DNA from: Leptospira saintgironsiae
GTDB lineage: Bacteria > Spirochaetota > Leptospiria > Leptospirales > Leptospiraceae
NCBI RefSeq assembly: GCF_002811765.1
Contig: NZ_NPDR01000003.1
Coordinates: 62,001-126,000, forward strand
Direction of reading: 5' to 3'
Length of the DNA stretch: 64,000 nucleotides
Below the pieces are notes generated by a model. It was not told where the DNA came from and made no database searches. It saw only the letters and a list, made by a program, of their open reading frames with translations. The position numbers and the translations under genes are program-made. Positions 36,898 to 45,500 of this stretch are shown here, piece by piece (within the stretch, counting starts at the first letter, position 1; each line of letters starts with the position of its first letter).

Positions 36898-39048
36898 CTA
36901 AAAAGCTGCCCTCATAGAAAGTCGGATCGATCTAGGCTGAGCAGGGTGGGTATGTATATCATTATATCCTCCTTCATTCGGGCCGACAGGTTCATTTTTC
37001 AGTCTGGAAGCATAATAATAATCAATATCACTTACATGAGTATTCAATAAATTGAATACTTCAAAAACAACACTAAGATCTTCTCCAAAATTCCTTCCAA
37101 ACTGAAGATTCACTGTAGTTGTTGCAGGAGAACGGACAGTATTGTCTTCTATTAGAGAACGATTTCCGAAATACCTTACCCTAAGAGATCCAAAAAAACC
37201 ATCAGGATTTTTTATCGTGATCCCTGATGCTAATGTATTGCGGATGGATCCTGGTATATAATTCCCGGAAGGATCTTCATTTCTAAACCTGGATCTGGAA
37301 GTGGCAAAATCAGCATCTATCATTAGCCAAGAGTTATAAGAATAATAATTGGCCCATTCGAATCCTTTTCGAGTGCTTGGTCTACTTGCTTCTGTGGTTC
37401 CATTATCTCCTGTAAACAAAAGTTCGGAATTCATATCCAGTTGCCAGACCGAGAATGTGGATTGCCACCCATGAACAGGCTCTGTCCTGAGTCCAACTTC
37501 TCCGCCTCTTGTTTGTACGAGTGGATCTGCAGGATCTGTTTTTTGCACCACACCTCTTGCATCGTTACTATGGAATCCGTATCCTCCGCTTATATAAAAT
37601 TCGGTCTTGAACCAAGGTCCTATGATAATACTTCCTTTGGGGCTATAGAGACTAGCGTTCCTTTCCGATTTTTCCTTACTTCCCCAATCATCTACGTTAA
37701 ATTTATAATAATCTCCTCTTACGCCGAGTACTGTCCTGAATTTTTTGGACCATTGTATCTTGTTTTCATAATATATACCTGTGCTAAGCTGTATGATCCC
37801 GTCTTCTCTGACCGTTTCTAATCTTGCTCTTTTTTCGGTGTGAAAAAGACCGTTCTGGATAAAATCTCTTCTGACCTGAAGTCCGACCGTATTTTCCATA
37901 CGGATTCCCCAGAATTCACTGATATCCTTATAACTTGATTTACTACCTGCGATTGTTCTTCTGTCTGCTTGTTCGTGCTGGTCTCCTCTCACTGGATCAT
38001 CCAAATAATAAGTGAAGTTTGCGAATAATCGTAAATCGTAATATATTCCGTAAAATTGTGTCTTTGCTTCGTACTCTTTTTCTAAACGATGAGCTTCGAA
38101 ATTAATACTGGCCCTATTGGACCATCCTCCATCATTATGATCCACACTTTCAAATCGACTCAAACCCGAATCGGGATCTAACCAAGAATCTCCCATCCTG
38201 AGAGCTCTTTTAGGTGCTTGTCCTGTGGAATGCCAACTACCTCTATAACCCATAAGGCTGATGCTGAATCCTTTCTGCTTATCACCTACAGAATAACTCG
38301 TGACACCATTTACCCTTCTGAAGTTGTCAGAAATTACCCAAGGACCGTCATTATGAGAAGCCTCGAATGCGTATAAAAGATCTCCTGGTCCAACTTTATG
38401 TGACTTAGCTATGAGAGTTCTTGCATAACCTAAGGTTCCACCTTCTACATTCGCGATACCCTTTGCTAAACTTTTAAAATAAGAAATATTGAATGCACCT
38501 GCAGAAGCAAAATCTCCTTGGTCAGCGTAATAAACACCTTTCTTATATTGCATTTGTTCCACGAGTTCTGGGATAAGAAAGTTTAGATCCGTATAACCTT
38601 GACCATGAGCATGGCTAACATTATTGACGGGCATTCCATCTACATTGGAAGCAAGATCTGTCCCATGATCTAAGTTAAAACCTCTTAAGAAAAACTGGTT
38701 TGCTTTTCCTCCGCCACTATGTTGGGTTACGATCACACCTGGGATTAACTCTGCAACCTCTCCCTGTCTCATAATAGGTCTTGTTTTAATTTGATCGGCA
38801 CCCACCACACCTTCACTCGCAGAAGAAGCAATCCCAATAAGATTTGATCTTCTGTCTCTGATCACGATTGCATCTGGTCTGTATTCAGAGATCTTTTTTT
38901 TAAGCTCTAATTTTTCTGCTTCTGTTCTTTCTTTGCCGTTAGTCGGTTTTGTTTCTTCATCCTGAGAATGGATAGGGAAGAAGATTGCGCACATAAAGTA
39001 CGATAAGGATATGCCTAGGCCGGCAATCCGAAGAATGTTTTGCCTCAT
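36898..39048 (-). CDS. btuB: TonB-dependent outer-membrane receptor, probable cobalamin/corrinoid uptake
   Basis: The 716-residue protein has a signal peptide (GISLSYFMCAIFFPIHSQ), a possible TonB box (DAIVI near 60), a plug domain (about 85-190; ELIPGVIVTQHSGGG, FFLRGFNLDHGTD) and a beta barrel ending in Phe (LSMRAAF), the expected C-terminus. Family members import metal complexes or vitamins using TonB energy. The substrate is inferred from a cobalamin riboswitch in its leader and from the adjacent B12 operon. It is not close to E. coli BtuB by eye, so a related corrinoid or cobalt substrate is possible. Transcription is separate from the operon because of the 414-base gap with its own riboswitch. 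Confidence 0.85.
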   Translation of the reverse strand: MRQNILRIAGLGISLSYFMCAIFFPIHSQDEETKPTNGKERTEAEKLELKKKISEYRPDAIVIRDRRSNLIGIASSASEGVVGADQIKTRPIMRQGEVAELIPGVIVTQHSGGGKANQFFLRGFNLDHGTDLASNVDGMPVNNVSHAHGQGYTDLNFLIPELVEQMQYKKGVYYADQGDFASAGAFNISYFKSLAKGIANVEGGTLGYARTLIAKSHKVGPGDLLYAFEASHNDGPWVISDNFRRVNGVTSYSVGDKQKGFSISLMGYRGSWHSTGQAPKRALRMGDSWLDPDSGLSRFESVDHNDGGWSNRASINFEAHRLEKEYEAKTQFYGIYYDLRLFANFTYYLDDPVRGDQHEQADRRTIAGSKSSYKDISEFWGIRMENTVGLQVRRDFIQNGLFHTEKRARLETVREDGIIQLSTGIYYENKIQWSKKFRTVLGVRGDYYKFNVDDWGSKEKSERNASLYSPKGSIIIGPWFKTEFYISGGYGFHSNDARGVVQKTDPADPLVQTRGGEVGLRTEPVHGWQSTFSVWQLDMNSELLFTGDNGTTEASRPSTRKGFEWANYYSYNSWLMIDADFATSRSRFRNEDPSGNYIPGSIRNTLASGITIKNPDGFFGSLRVRYFGNRSLIEDNTVRSPATTTVNLQFGRNFGEDLSVVFEVFNLLNTHVSDIDYYYASRLKNEPVGPNEGGYNDIHTHPAQPRSIRLSMRAAF

Positions 39049-39254
39049 TTTTTCGTCCGTTTTCTTTGGAAAACTTCCGAAACAAAGATAAATTAACGAA
39101 TGTTAGTCTAATTTATGATAAAATAAGAATATATAACTATTCTAATGTACAAAATTAGGAATTTACCCTGGTTTGCGGGAGCCCCGATTTTTAACTTTCG
39201 GGGCCCTTCGCGAATGCACGGACGTGCTTGGCGAGAATGCAAACTTACCTATCC
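39049..39254 (-). other. Leader between riboswitch core and TonB receptor, with GC-rich hairpin
   Basis: The leader is about 200 bases. At 39175-39212 the RNA can form a strong GC-rich hairpin (GGGCCCCGA with TCGGGGCTCCC), and next to it a small GCACG/CGTGC hairpin. No T tract follows the large hairpin. They may be the switching part of the riboswitch, but the mechanism cannot be read. Confidence 0.4.
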
Positions 39255-39376
39255 TCGAGGTTTAAGTCTGCAGGGAGATCTGGCTTGCGAGATAAAAACA
39301 AAAAGATAATATCTTTCTGATTATTCCGATCACAGTTGCGGGTCAGCGTGGGAGTTACACCCAACTTCATCCTGAA
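39255..39376 (-). ncRNA. Cobalamin riboswitch upstream of the TonB receptor
   Basis: Read on the minus strand, the region has the conserved cobalamin pieces in order: a GGGTGTAACTCCCACGCTGA segment, CCCGCAACTGT, and after an AT-rich arm the B12-box-like AAGCCAGATCTCCCTGC (39270-39286). It lies about 210 bases before the receptor start. Binding of cobalamin should lower receptor expression; this is family knowledge. Confidence 0.82.
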
Positions 39377-39462
39377 AGTTAAGACGATCTTTTGAATCGT
39401 CTCATTTTGTTCAATGAAAAAGTTTTATAAAATTTAAAAAAGGTTGTTCTAATTTATATTAA

Positions 39463-40062
39463 TTATTGATAAATTTTTTCTGAAATATCCAGCGAAATAG
39501 ATAATTCCAACACTTCACAATTTCCAAGTTTAGAATGAGAAAATTTTTTTAAAGAATATTGTTCATAAAATCTGGAAAGAACGAATCCATGACTGCATAC
39601 GGCTACATTTTTTTTGCCATACATTTTCAATAAATTTAATATAGTTTCGATGATCCTTGATTCTGATTCCAATTTACTTTCGCCTCCTGGAAATCTGAAC
39701 TTATCGTGAATTTTATCTAAACTTTTCCAAGCAGTGTAAGACCTTTCTCCAAATATATTAGAAAGTTCAAATTCTGAAATTCCTTGTGCTTCTCCTAAAT
39801 GGATCTCTCTGAGTCCTGGATGATATATTATCTCTATTCCTAATTCATTGGCGATTTTTTCGGAAGTTTCTTTTGCTCTTTTTAGATCACTGCTGAAGAT
39901 GATCTCTATCCCTCTATTCTTTAAACTATCAGCCAATATAGAGGCCTGTTCTATACCGTATTCAGATAGAGAAGTATCGATTTGCCCTTGTAACCTTCTT
40001 TCTTTATTCCAATCGGTTTCCCCATGTCTTATTAGAAAAAGTTGATATTTTTCTTTTTTCAT
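39463..40062 (-). CDS. Histidine phosphatase, CobC-like (alpha-ribazole phosphatase candidate)
   Basis: The 199-residue protein belongs to the phosphoglycerate-mutase-like superfamily, with the phospho-His motif LIRHGETDWN at the N-terminus, EIHLGEAQG in the middle and VCSHGFVLSRF near the end. In cobalamin synthesis, CobC removes phosphate from alpha-ribazole phosphate or from adenosylcobalamin phosphate. It is the last gene of the B12 operon, nine bases after cbiB. A second superfamily member lies at 44179-44808, and which one acts as CobC cannot be decided by eye. Confidence 0.8.
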   Translation of the reverse strand: MKKEKYQLFLIRHGETDWNKERRLQGQIDTSLSEYGIEQASILADSLKNRGIEIIFSSDLKRAKETSEKIANELGIEIIYHPGLREIHLGEAQGISEFELSNIFGERSYTAWKSLDKIHDKFRFPGGESKLESESRIIETILNLLKMYGKKNVAVCSHGFVLSRFYEQYSLKKFSHSKLGNCEVLELSISLDISEKIYQ

Positions 40063-40071
40063 AAGATTAGT

Positions 40072-41043
40072 TCAAGATTTGAAAAAGGTCCCAATGATTA
40101 GATGAGTTACCTGTCCTAAACCTAAAAATAGAATGGAGGATAGGATGGAGGTTAAGAATATAATTTTATTTGCATCTAAGATTAGATTTGGAGCCAAATT
40201 TCGATCAGGATCGCCTAATTTTGGCTTCTCACTTGGAACTCCTGAATAATAATTTCTGCCTCCTAATTGTATTTTTAGTGCTCCAGCCAAAGCAGCTTCG
40301 CAAAGCCCTGAATTGGGACTTGGATGTTTTCTTCCGTCTCGGATCAATATTTTAAAGGATCTTAATGGATGAAAACCTAATATCGCAGAGGAAATACAAA
40401 GTATAGGAGCAGTTAATCTTGCCGGGATATAATTTGCTAGATCGTCAATTCTTGCAGAGACCCAACCGAATTTCAGATAGGTTTCATTCTTATAACCAAA
40501 GAGTGAATCCAATGTATTGATGGATCTGTAGAGCATTGCAAAACTTGGGCCTCCGAGCGCGGCAAAGAAGAGCGGGGCAGTGATCCCATCTACAAGACTT
40601 TCTCCTACACTTTCTAGGCCGGCTCTGACTATTTCAGGTTCTTCTAAATTTGTTGTGTCTCTACCTACAATTTTTCCCACCATGGTTCTGGCTTTTTCTA
40701 GATCATTTTCGTGAAGTGCCGAATGCACATCCTTGCTATGATCCAATAGGTCTTTTAAAGCGATGCTTGTATATATGATAAATGCGGAGGCTAATTCTGC
40801 GAGGAAAGGATGGATATAACGGGAAAATTCTATAATGATCCAAGGGAATATAAAAGAAAGTGAATATACTGAGAGCGCGGTAAGTGTTCCTGCGAGTCTT
40901 TCAGAAGAAATATAGTTTCTTGTGACCTTCTCCATGTATCTTGCAAATTTTCCGATAAGCCTAACAGGATGAGGAAAACCCTGAGGGTCTCCCAAACCCA
41001 AATCAAGAAGTAGAGAAGCAGGAAGGATCCATAAGGAATTCAT
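40072..41043 (-). CDS. cbiB: CbiB, adenosylcobinamide-phosphate synthase
   Basis: The 323-residue membrane protein begins LDLGLGDPQGFPHPVRLIGKF, the conserved N-terminal motif of CbiB/CobD. It has the GRDTTNLEEPEIVRAGLESVGES and SPNSGLCEAALAGAL motifs and four to five hydrophobic helices. It joins the aminopropanol (phosphate) arm to adenosylcobyric acid at the membrane. Its ATG overlaps the stop of the CobD-CbiP fusion by one base (TAATG), so translation is coupled. Confidence 0.95.
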   Translation of the reverse strand: MNSLWILPASLLLDLGLGDPQGFPHPVRLIGKFARYMEKVTRNYISSERLAGTLTALSVYSLSFIFPWIIIEFSRYIHPFLAELASAFIIYTSIALKDLLDHSKDVHSALHENDLEKARTMVGKIVGRDTTNLEEPEIVRAGLESVGESLVDGITAPLFFAALGGPSFAMLYRSINTLDSLFGYKNETYLKFGWVSARIDDLANYIPARLTAPILCISSAILGFHPLRSFKILIRDGRKHPSPNSGLCEAALAGALKIQLGGRNYYSGVPSEKPKLGDPDRNLAPNLILDANKIIFLTSILSSILFLGLGQVTHLIIGTFFKS

Positions 41044-43640
41044 TAGAGACCTAAAATCCTATAAATCTCAGGCATATTCACCGAGTTTCTGACTTCGTCT
41101 GCTAAACGATCTAGGTTGGTTTCCAACTCATATTTTGCTTGGATCTTACCCAAAGGTCTCATTCCTTTTTTAACTCGGATCTTATCTAAGAACCATCTTC
41201 TGAACTCGTCCTCGTCGAATACTCCATGCAAATATGTTCCCCAAACTCGTTCCGAAATCCCTTGATGACCTAAACTTTCGCCAAATTCATTTTGAAATAT
41301 GGATTTGGCAGAGATCTCTTTAGTATTTCCATGATGTATTTCGTAACCGGAGACTTTTTTTCCGGAAAGAATGTGAGTGCCTTCCGTTTGTTTTAGTAAT
41401 TTTTCTTTTTCTAATACTGTTTTTACTCCGATTAGATTTAAACCTTCTGCGGAGCCTAAATTACTTTCTATTTGGAATGGATCATGAACAGACTCTCCCA
41501 ACATTTGGTAACCGCCACAGATCCCGATAATTTCTATTTTTCCTTCTTTATAGAAATTTAAAATACTTTCTGAAATACCTGATTCTTTTAGATAGTTTAG
41601 ATCTGTGATTACATTTTTACTTCCAGGGAGAATTATTACGTCTGGATTTCCGATTTCCTCTTTTCTTTGCGCAATTCTAACTCTTACATCCGGCTCTATT
41701 CTAAGTGAATCAAGATCTGTATGATTAGAGATTCTTGGTGTATCAATTAAAACTATATCTATCCTATCTCCCAACGGAGAAGTATCGCTCAAACTTCCAG
41801 ATTTAAATTCCAAGGAATCTTCTTCGGGTAATCTTAAATCGTTTAAAAATGAAATAATCCCAAATACGTTTTTGCAAGTGGTCTCTTCTAAATATTTAAT
41901 TCCCGGATCTAATAGACTTTTGATCCCTCTGAATCTATTAATTAGAAAACCCGAAACTAGTTTTCTTTCCCATTCAGACATTGTTTCCATAGCACCAACG
42001 AAAGAACCAAATACTCCTCCATGATCTATATTGCCGATTAATAATACTTTAGCTTTGGCATATTCTGCCATTCTCATGTTTACTATATCTTTATCTTTTA
42101 AATTGACCTCTGAAACTCCGCCGGCTCCTTCTAAGACCACCATGTCAAATTCTTCCGCAAGTGAATCGTAAGATTTTTTAACCTCGTCGAATGCGCTTAA
42201 CTTGAATTTCATATAGTCTCTGAAATCCATTGCTTCCACTGGTTTTCCATTTAAGATAACTTGTGAATCCTTTTCGCTGGAAGGTTTGAGAAGGATCGGA
42301 TTCATCCTGTAATCCGCTCTGATCTTGCAAGCCTGAGCTTGTAATGCTTGGGCTCTACCTATTTCAGCACCTTCATAAGTTACAAAAGAATTTAATGCCA
42401 TATTCTGTGATTTGAAAGGTGCAACCTTTAATCCGTCTTGGGTGAATATCCTACAAAATGCAGTTGATAAAATACTTTTTCCGACATTGGAAGCTGTACC
42501 TTGGAGCATTAATGCGGGTTTTGATTTTTTTATTTTAGAAGGTTTCGGATTTTTCTTAAATATAGAACGAAGTGCTTGTATAAGTTTTTCGTTCTCCTCT
42601 TGAGTTTTGATTGCTATCCTTATATAATATTTTTCTAATCCTATAAAATTGCTGCAATTTCGGATCCCAATTTTGAACTCTTTGAGAAGAAGGTCTTCTA
42701 ATTCAGAAATATTATATTTTAGGTCAGTGAGCTCCAGCAAAATGAAATTTGACTCTGTATTTAAGATTTGGAAAATTCCTAAATCTTCCAGTTCACTTTG
42801 CAGTGTATTCTTCCATTCAGAGATTTTTTCTTTGGTTTTAAGTAAGAAATTTTGATCTTTTCCGAATTTTTCTATGATAGAAGCACTTAAACTATTCAAA
42901 GACCAACTGGGAAGAAGTTCAGAAATTTTGGAAGAAATTTTGGGGTCTGCTAACAGAAGGCCAATCCTAAGCCCAGGAAGAGCTAAAATTTTGGTCAAAG
43001 ACCAAAGGACAGCCAGATTTTCAGATCTATAATTTCGGAAAGAAACATCTCCTGAACAAAAGTCTATAAAAGATTCATCTATTACGAAAAATGAATTTTT
43101 ATATTTGGAAGAAATTTTTAAAATCTTCTCTCTATCCAATAGTTTTCCGGTAGGATTATTTGGATGTCCCAATAGAACTAAAATTTGTTTTTCAGAATTA
43201 TTTTCTAAAACCTCGCTTAGTTCCTCATAGTTTAGTTCAAAATTAGATTCTTTTTGAAGATTGATTTCTTGGATCTGCAACCCGGCTAATTTTATACTTT
43301 TTTGATAATCTATATAAGAAGGCTGAGCAATTACAGCTAAGTCAAACCTTTTGATCTTTGGGAGAATATGTATGAGCTCCGAGGCGCCATTTCCAAAAAC
43401 AATTTCATCTTTTTGGATATTCCAATTTTTTTCTAAGGAAATTCTGGCCTTTGTATAATTTGGATCTGGATAGTGTATTAAATCGCTGATCCTGGAATTT
43501 ATCAATGGACGAACCCAATCTGGAAAGCCAAGAGGATTTAGGTTAGAAGAAAAATCTAAAATTTCTGCGGGATCAACTCCCGCAAGATTCGCCATCTTAA
43601 ATAGATTTCCTCCATGCTGTTCTATATGATCAGATTTCAT
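41043..43640 (-). CDS. cobD-cbiP: Fusion of threonine-phosphate decarboxylase (CobD) and cobyric acid synthase (CbiP)
   Basis: The 865-residue single frame holds two complete enzymes. Residues 1 to about 360 are a class-I PLP enzyme with the CobD start HGGNLFKMA, FSSNLNPLG, GHPNNPTGK and the PLP Lys in SLTKILALPGLRIG. After a Lys/Pro-rich linker (KKNPKPSKIKKSKP), about 379-865 is CbiP: GTASNVGKS P-loop, PFKSQNMALNS, LEGAGGVSEVN, CGGYQMLG and the final GTYLHGVFD, where Cys and His are glutaminase residues. The first half makes aminopropanol phosphate; the second amidates four corrin side chains. CbiB next downstream joins the two products. No internal ribosome site forces separate translation. 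Confidence 0.93.
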   Translation of the reverse strand: MKSDHIEQHGGNLFKMANLAGVDPAEILDFSSNLNPLGFPDWVRPLINSRISDLIHYPDPNYTKARISLEKNWNIQKDEIVFGNGASELIHILPKIKRFDLAVIAQPSYIDYQKSIKLAGLQIQEINLQKESNFELNYEELSEVLENNSEKQILVLLGHPNNPTGKLLDREKILKISSKYKNSFFVIDESFIDFCSGDVSFRNYRSENLAVLWSLTKILALPGLRIGLLLADPKISSKISELLPSWSLNSLSASIIEKFGKDQNFLLKTKEKISEWKNTLQSELEDLGIFQILNTESNFILLELTDLKYNISELEDLLLKEFKIGIRNCSNFIGLEKYYIRIAIKTQEENEKLIQALRSIFKKNPKPSKIKKSKPALMLQGTASNVGKSILSTAFCRIFTQDGLKVAPFKSQNMALNSFVTYEGAEIGRAQALQAQACKIRADYRMNPILLKPSSEKDSQVILNGKPVEAMDFRDYMKFKLSAFDEVKKSYDSLAEEFDMVVLEGAGGVSEVNLKDKDIVNMRMAEYAKAKVLLIGNIDHGGVFGSFVGAMETMSEWERKLVSGFLINRFRGIKSLLDPGIKYLEETTCKNVFGIISFLNDLRLPEEDSLEFKSGSLSDTSPLGDRIDIVLIDTPRISNHTDLDSLRIEPDVRVRIAQRKEEIGNPDVIILPGSKNVITDLNYLKESGISESILNFYKEGKIEIIGICGGYQMLGESVHDPFQIESNLGSAEGLNLIGVKTVLEKEKLLKQTEGTHILSGKKVSGYEIHHGNTKEISAKSIFQNEFGESLGHQGISERVWGTYLHGVFDEDEFRRWFLDKIRVKKGMRPLGKIQAKYELETNLDRLADEVRNSVNMPEIYRILGL

Positions 43641-44191
43641 AGATTGATTTTCGGGGATGATTTGATCCTGATCGGGATCCCGCTCACTAAAAAATATACT
43701 TCGTTTGCAATGGAAGCGAATATTTGATTGCAGATTCCTAATAGATCTCTATATAATCTTCCTTCCTTATTTTCCGGAACAAGGCCCATTCCAACTTCGT
43801 TTGTGACTAAAAATACATTTTCCATTTTTGAATCGAGGATATGTTTTCCTAAATTTAAACAAACATCTTTGATTTGATCTTGGGTAAGATTTAAACTTTT
43901 TTTATTTGCTTCAAACATCAAATTATTGATCCAAAGGCTTAAACAATCGACCAATACAACTGATTCAGAAGGGATAGAGTCAAATACAGGAGAAAGTTCT
44001 AATTCTTCTTCTATCGTATTCCATCCTATTCTTTCTTGTTGATGCCTTTGTATCCTTTCATCCATTTCCGAATCTATACGAGGGCAGGTGGCCAAAAAGA
44101 ATTTTGTATTTCCAACAGAATTTGCCTTTTCTAATGCAAATCTGCTTTTCCCACTTCTACATCCACCTGTGATCAAAATTATCCTGGCCAT
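43637..44191 (-). CDS. cobU: CobU, adenosylcobinamide kinase/guanylyltransferase
   Basis: The 184-residue protein has the P-loop GGCRSGKS at the N-terminus and ERIQRHQQERIGW, whose His receives the guanylyl group in the family. VLVDCLSLWINNLM and VTNEVGMGLVP also match CobU. It phosphorylates adenosylcobinamide and then transfers GMP to it. Its start overlaps the end of the upstream phosphatase gene by 13 bases, and its stop overlaps the fusion gene by four. Confidence 0.95.
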   Translation of the reverse strand: MARIILITGGCRSGKSRFALEKANSVGNTKFFLATCPRIDSEMDERIQRHQQERIGWNTIEEELELSPVFDSIPSESVVLVDCLSLWINNLMFEANKKSLNLTQDQIKDVCLNLGKHILDSKMENVFLVTNEVGMGLVPENKEGRLYRDLLGICNQIFASIANEVYFLVSGIPIRIKSSPKINL

Positions 44192-44808
44192 TCAGATCTC
44201 CTTATTGAAGAATTTCTAATGAGATCAGTTAGGATTGCTTGCCCATTTTTGTGAATATCTAAATAAATAAGTGTAGAAGGTGAAAGTTTAAATTTTGTAT
44301 AGAATGAATGAGGAAGGTCCAAGAGAGAGCAAAGTAGAGTGGAAAGAAATCCTCCATGACTTAAAACAAAAATATTGGAATCTGTAGAAGAAAGAATATA
44401 CTCTTTGAATATTTCCACTCTTGACTGGAATTCCCGCAAACTTTCTCCATTGGGAAATCTAAAAGACAGGGAGAAGTCTGCAAATTTTTTTAAACCTTCT
44501 AAATTTAATTCTGCGAGTTCCGAAAAAGATCTACCTTCCCAGTTCCCGAAGTCTAGTTCTTGTAATTCATCTTTAAATTCGTGCTTTGATTCATTCGGAA
44601 ATCCTAGTGCTTCAAAAGTTTCTCTGCATTGTTTTGATGGACTTGAATATACTTTTCCTTTTAGGAATTTGTCTTGGACTTTTTCTTTGATTTTCCCTAT
44701 TTCTTCGATTCCATTTTCAGAAAGAGAGACTTCTTTTCTTCCCAAGTATCTTCCTGAATATTCAGGAGAAATATTCGGATGTCTAAGTAAACATAATGAT
44801 TTTTTCAT
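44179..44808 (-). CDS. Histidine phosphatase, second CobC-like protein
   Basis: The ATG at 44808 is chosen because it overlaps the stop of cbiZ (ATGA); a longer frame from 44853 runs into cbiZ. The product is 209 residues. It has a phosphoglycerate-mutase-like active site with LLRHPNISPEYSGRYLG at the N-terminus, in which the usual Gly-Glu after Arg-His is replaced by Pro-Asn. It also has LQELDFGNWEGRSFSE and VLSHGGFLS. The stretch F-G-x-W-E-G is common in CobC-type alpha-ribazole phosphatases. Its tight placement between cbiZ and cobU supports a role in nucleotide loop assembly. Confidence 0.82.
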   Translation of the reverse strand: MKKSLCLLRHPNISPEYSGRYLGRKEVSLSENGIEEIGKIKEKVQDKFLKGKVYSSPSKQCRETFEALGFPNESKHEFKDELQELDFGNWEGRSFSELAELNLEGLKKFADFSLSFRFPNGESLREFQSRVEIFKEYILSSTDSNIFVLSHGGFLSTLLCSLLDLPHSFYTKFKLSPSTLIYLDIHKNGQAILTDLIRNSSIRRSEWPG

Positions 44809-45500
44809 ATATTTGCTGGTCTTGAAAAGGACAGATTTCTGGCATTCTTCCATTTAAGGATACCTTGACTCACTGCTTCGTATACGGTAGCTCCAATCAA
44901 ATGTCCAAAGCTTGTATGTTTTCCCACATAATCTATTCCATTCGTTCCAACCGGAGAAATTATACCGATACAATCTGTGCCGGTGCCAGTCGCAAAATTA
45001 TTTTCGCTTTGTATAGAGATCTCTGATTCTAAAACCGCAAGTGTCCTTGCCTCGGACGCTATAGATATCGCTTCTATACTTGCGGAGAAGGTAAGTGTTT
45101 CGGAAGTTTGAATAAGTAAATTGATTGTCCCTACTTTTCTAATTTGTTTAGGACGATCTCCCACTCTGACCGCATTTCCTAATCCTACTGTCGCGATAGA
45201 TCTAATGTGTAAACCATCGAAGTTTTTTTCGGATACGGAGTGATCCAAGAGGGAAGCGCTTGTCATAAAGCCCAAGACTTCTTCTCTTTCTCCTATTTTC
45301 ACCAGTCGGTTTCTATAAAATTCTTCAGGTATAATTTCAGTATTTAAATCTGCATTGGAAACTTTTAGCCAATACACTTTGTTTGTGGTTAGATATCCTC
45401 CGCCAACTACTGCCCAGCTTAAGGAAGTATGAGGTTTAGAAAGTTGGAGTTCCAACCAAGTTTCTGAAACTCGGATATGATCATTTTGAAAAAAGCTCAA
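44805..45500 (-). CDS. cbiZ: CbiZ, adenosylcobinamide amidohydrolase
   Basis: The 231-residue protein matches CbiZ by sequence pattern: SWAVVGGGYLTTNKVYW, LGFMTSAS, SIATVGLGNAVRVGD and the conserved ATGTGTDCIGI near residue 175. CbiZ removes the aminopropanol arm from adenosylcobinamide to give cobyric acid, so salvaged precursors can re-enter the pathway. It overlaps the cbiA stop by four bases and the phosphatase start by four bases. Its presence in an otherwise de novo operon shows that the organism also salvages incomplete corrinoids. Confidence 0.9.
   Translation of the reverse strand: MSFFQNDHIRVSETWLELQLSKPHTSLSWAVVGGGYLTTNKVYWLKVSNADLNTEIIPEEFYRNRLVKIGEREEVLGFMTSASLLDHSVSEKNFDGLHIRSIATVGLGNAVRVGDRPKQIRKVGTINLLIQTSETLTFSASIEAISIASEARTLAVLESEISIQSENNFATGTGTDCIGIISPVGTNGIDYVGKHTSFGHLIGATVYEAVSQGILKWKNARNLSFSRPANI

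Noticed and set aside
39175..39212. GC-rich hairpin as a Rho-independent terminator of the receptor riboswitch
   Set aside because: No T tract follows on the minus strand, so it is noted only as part of the leader.
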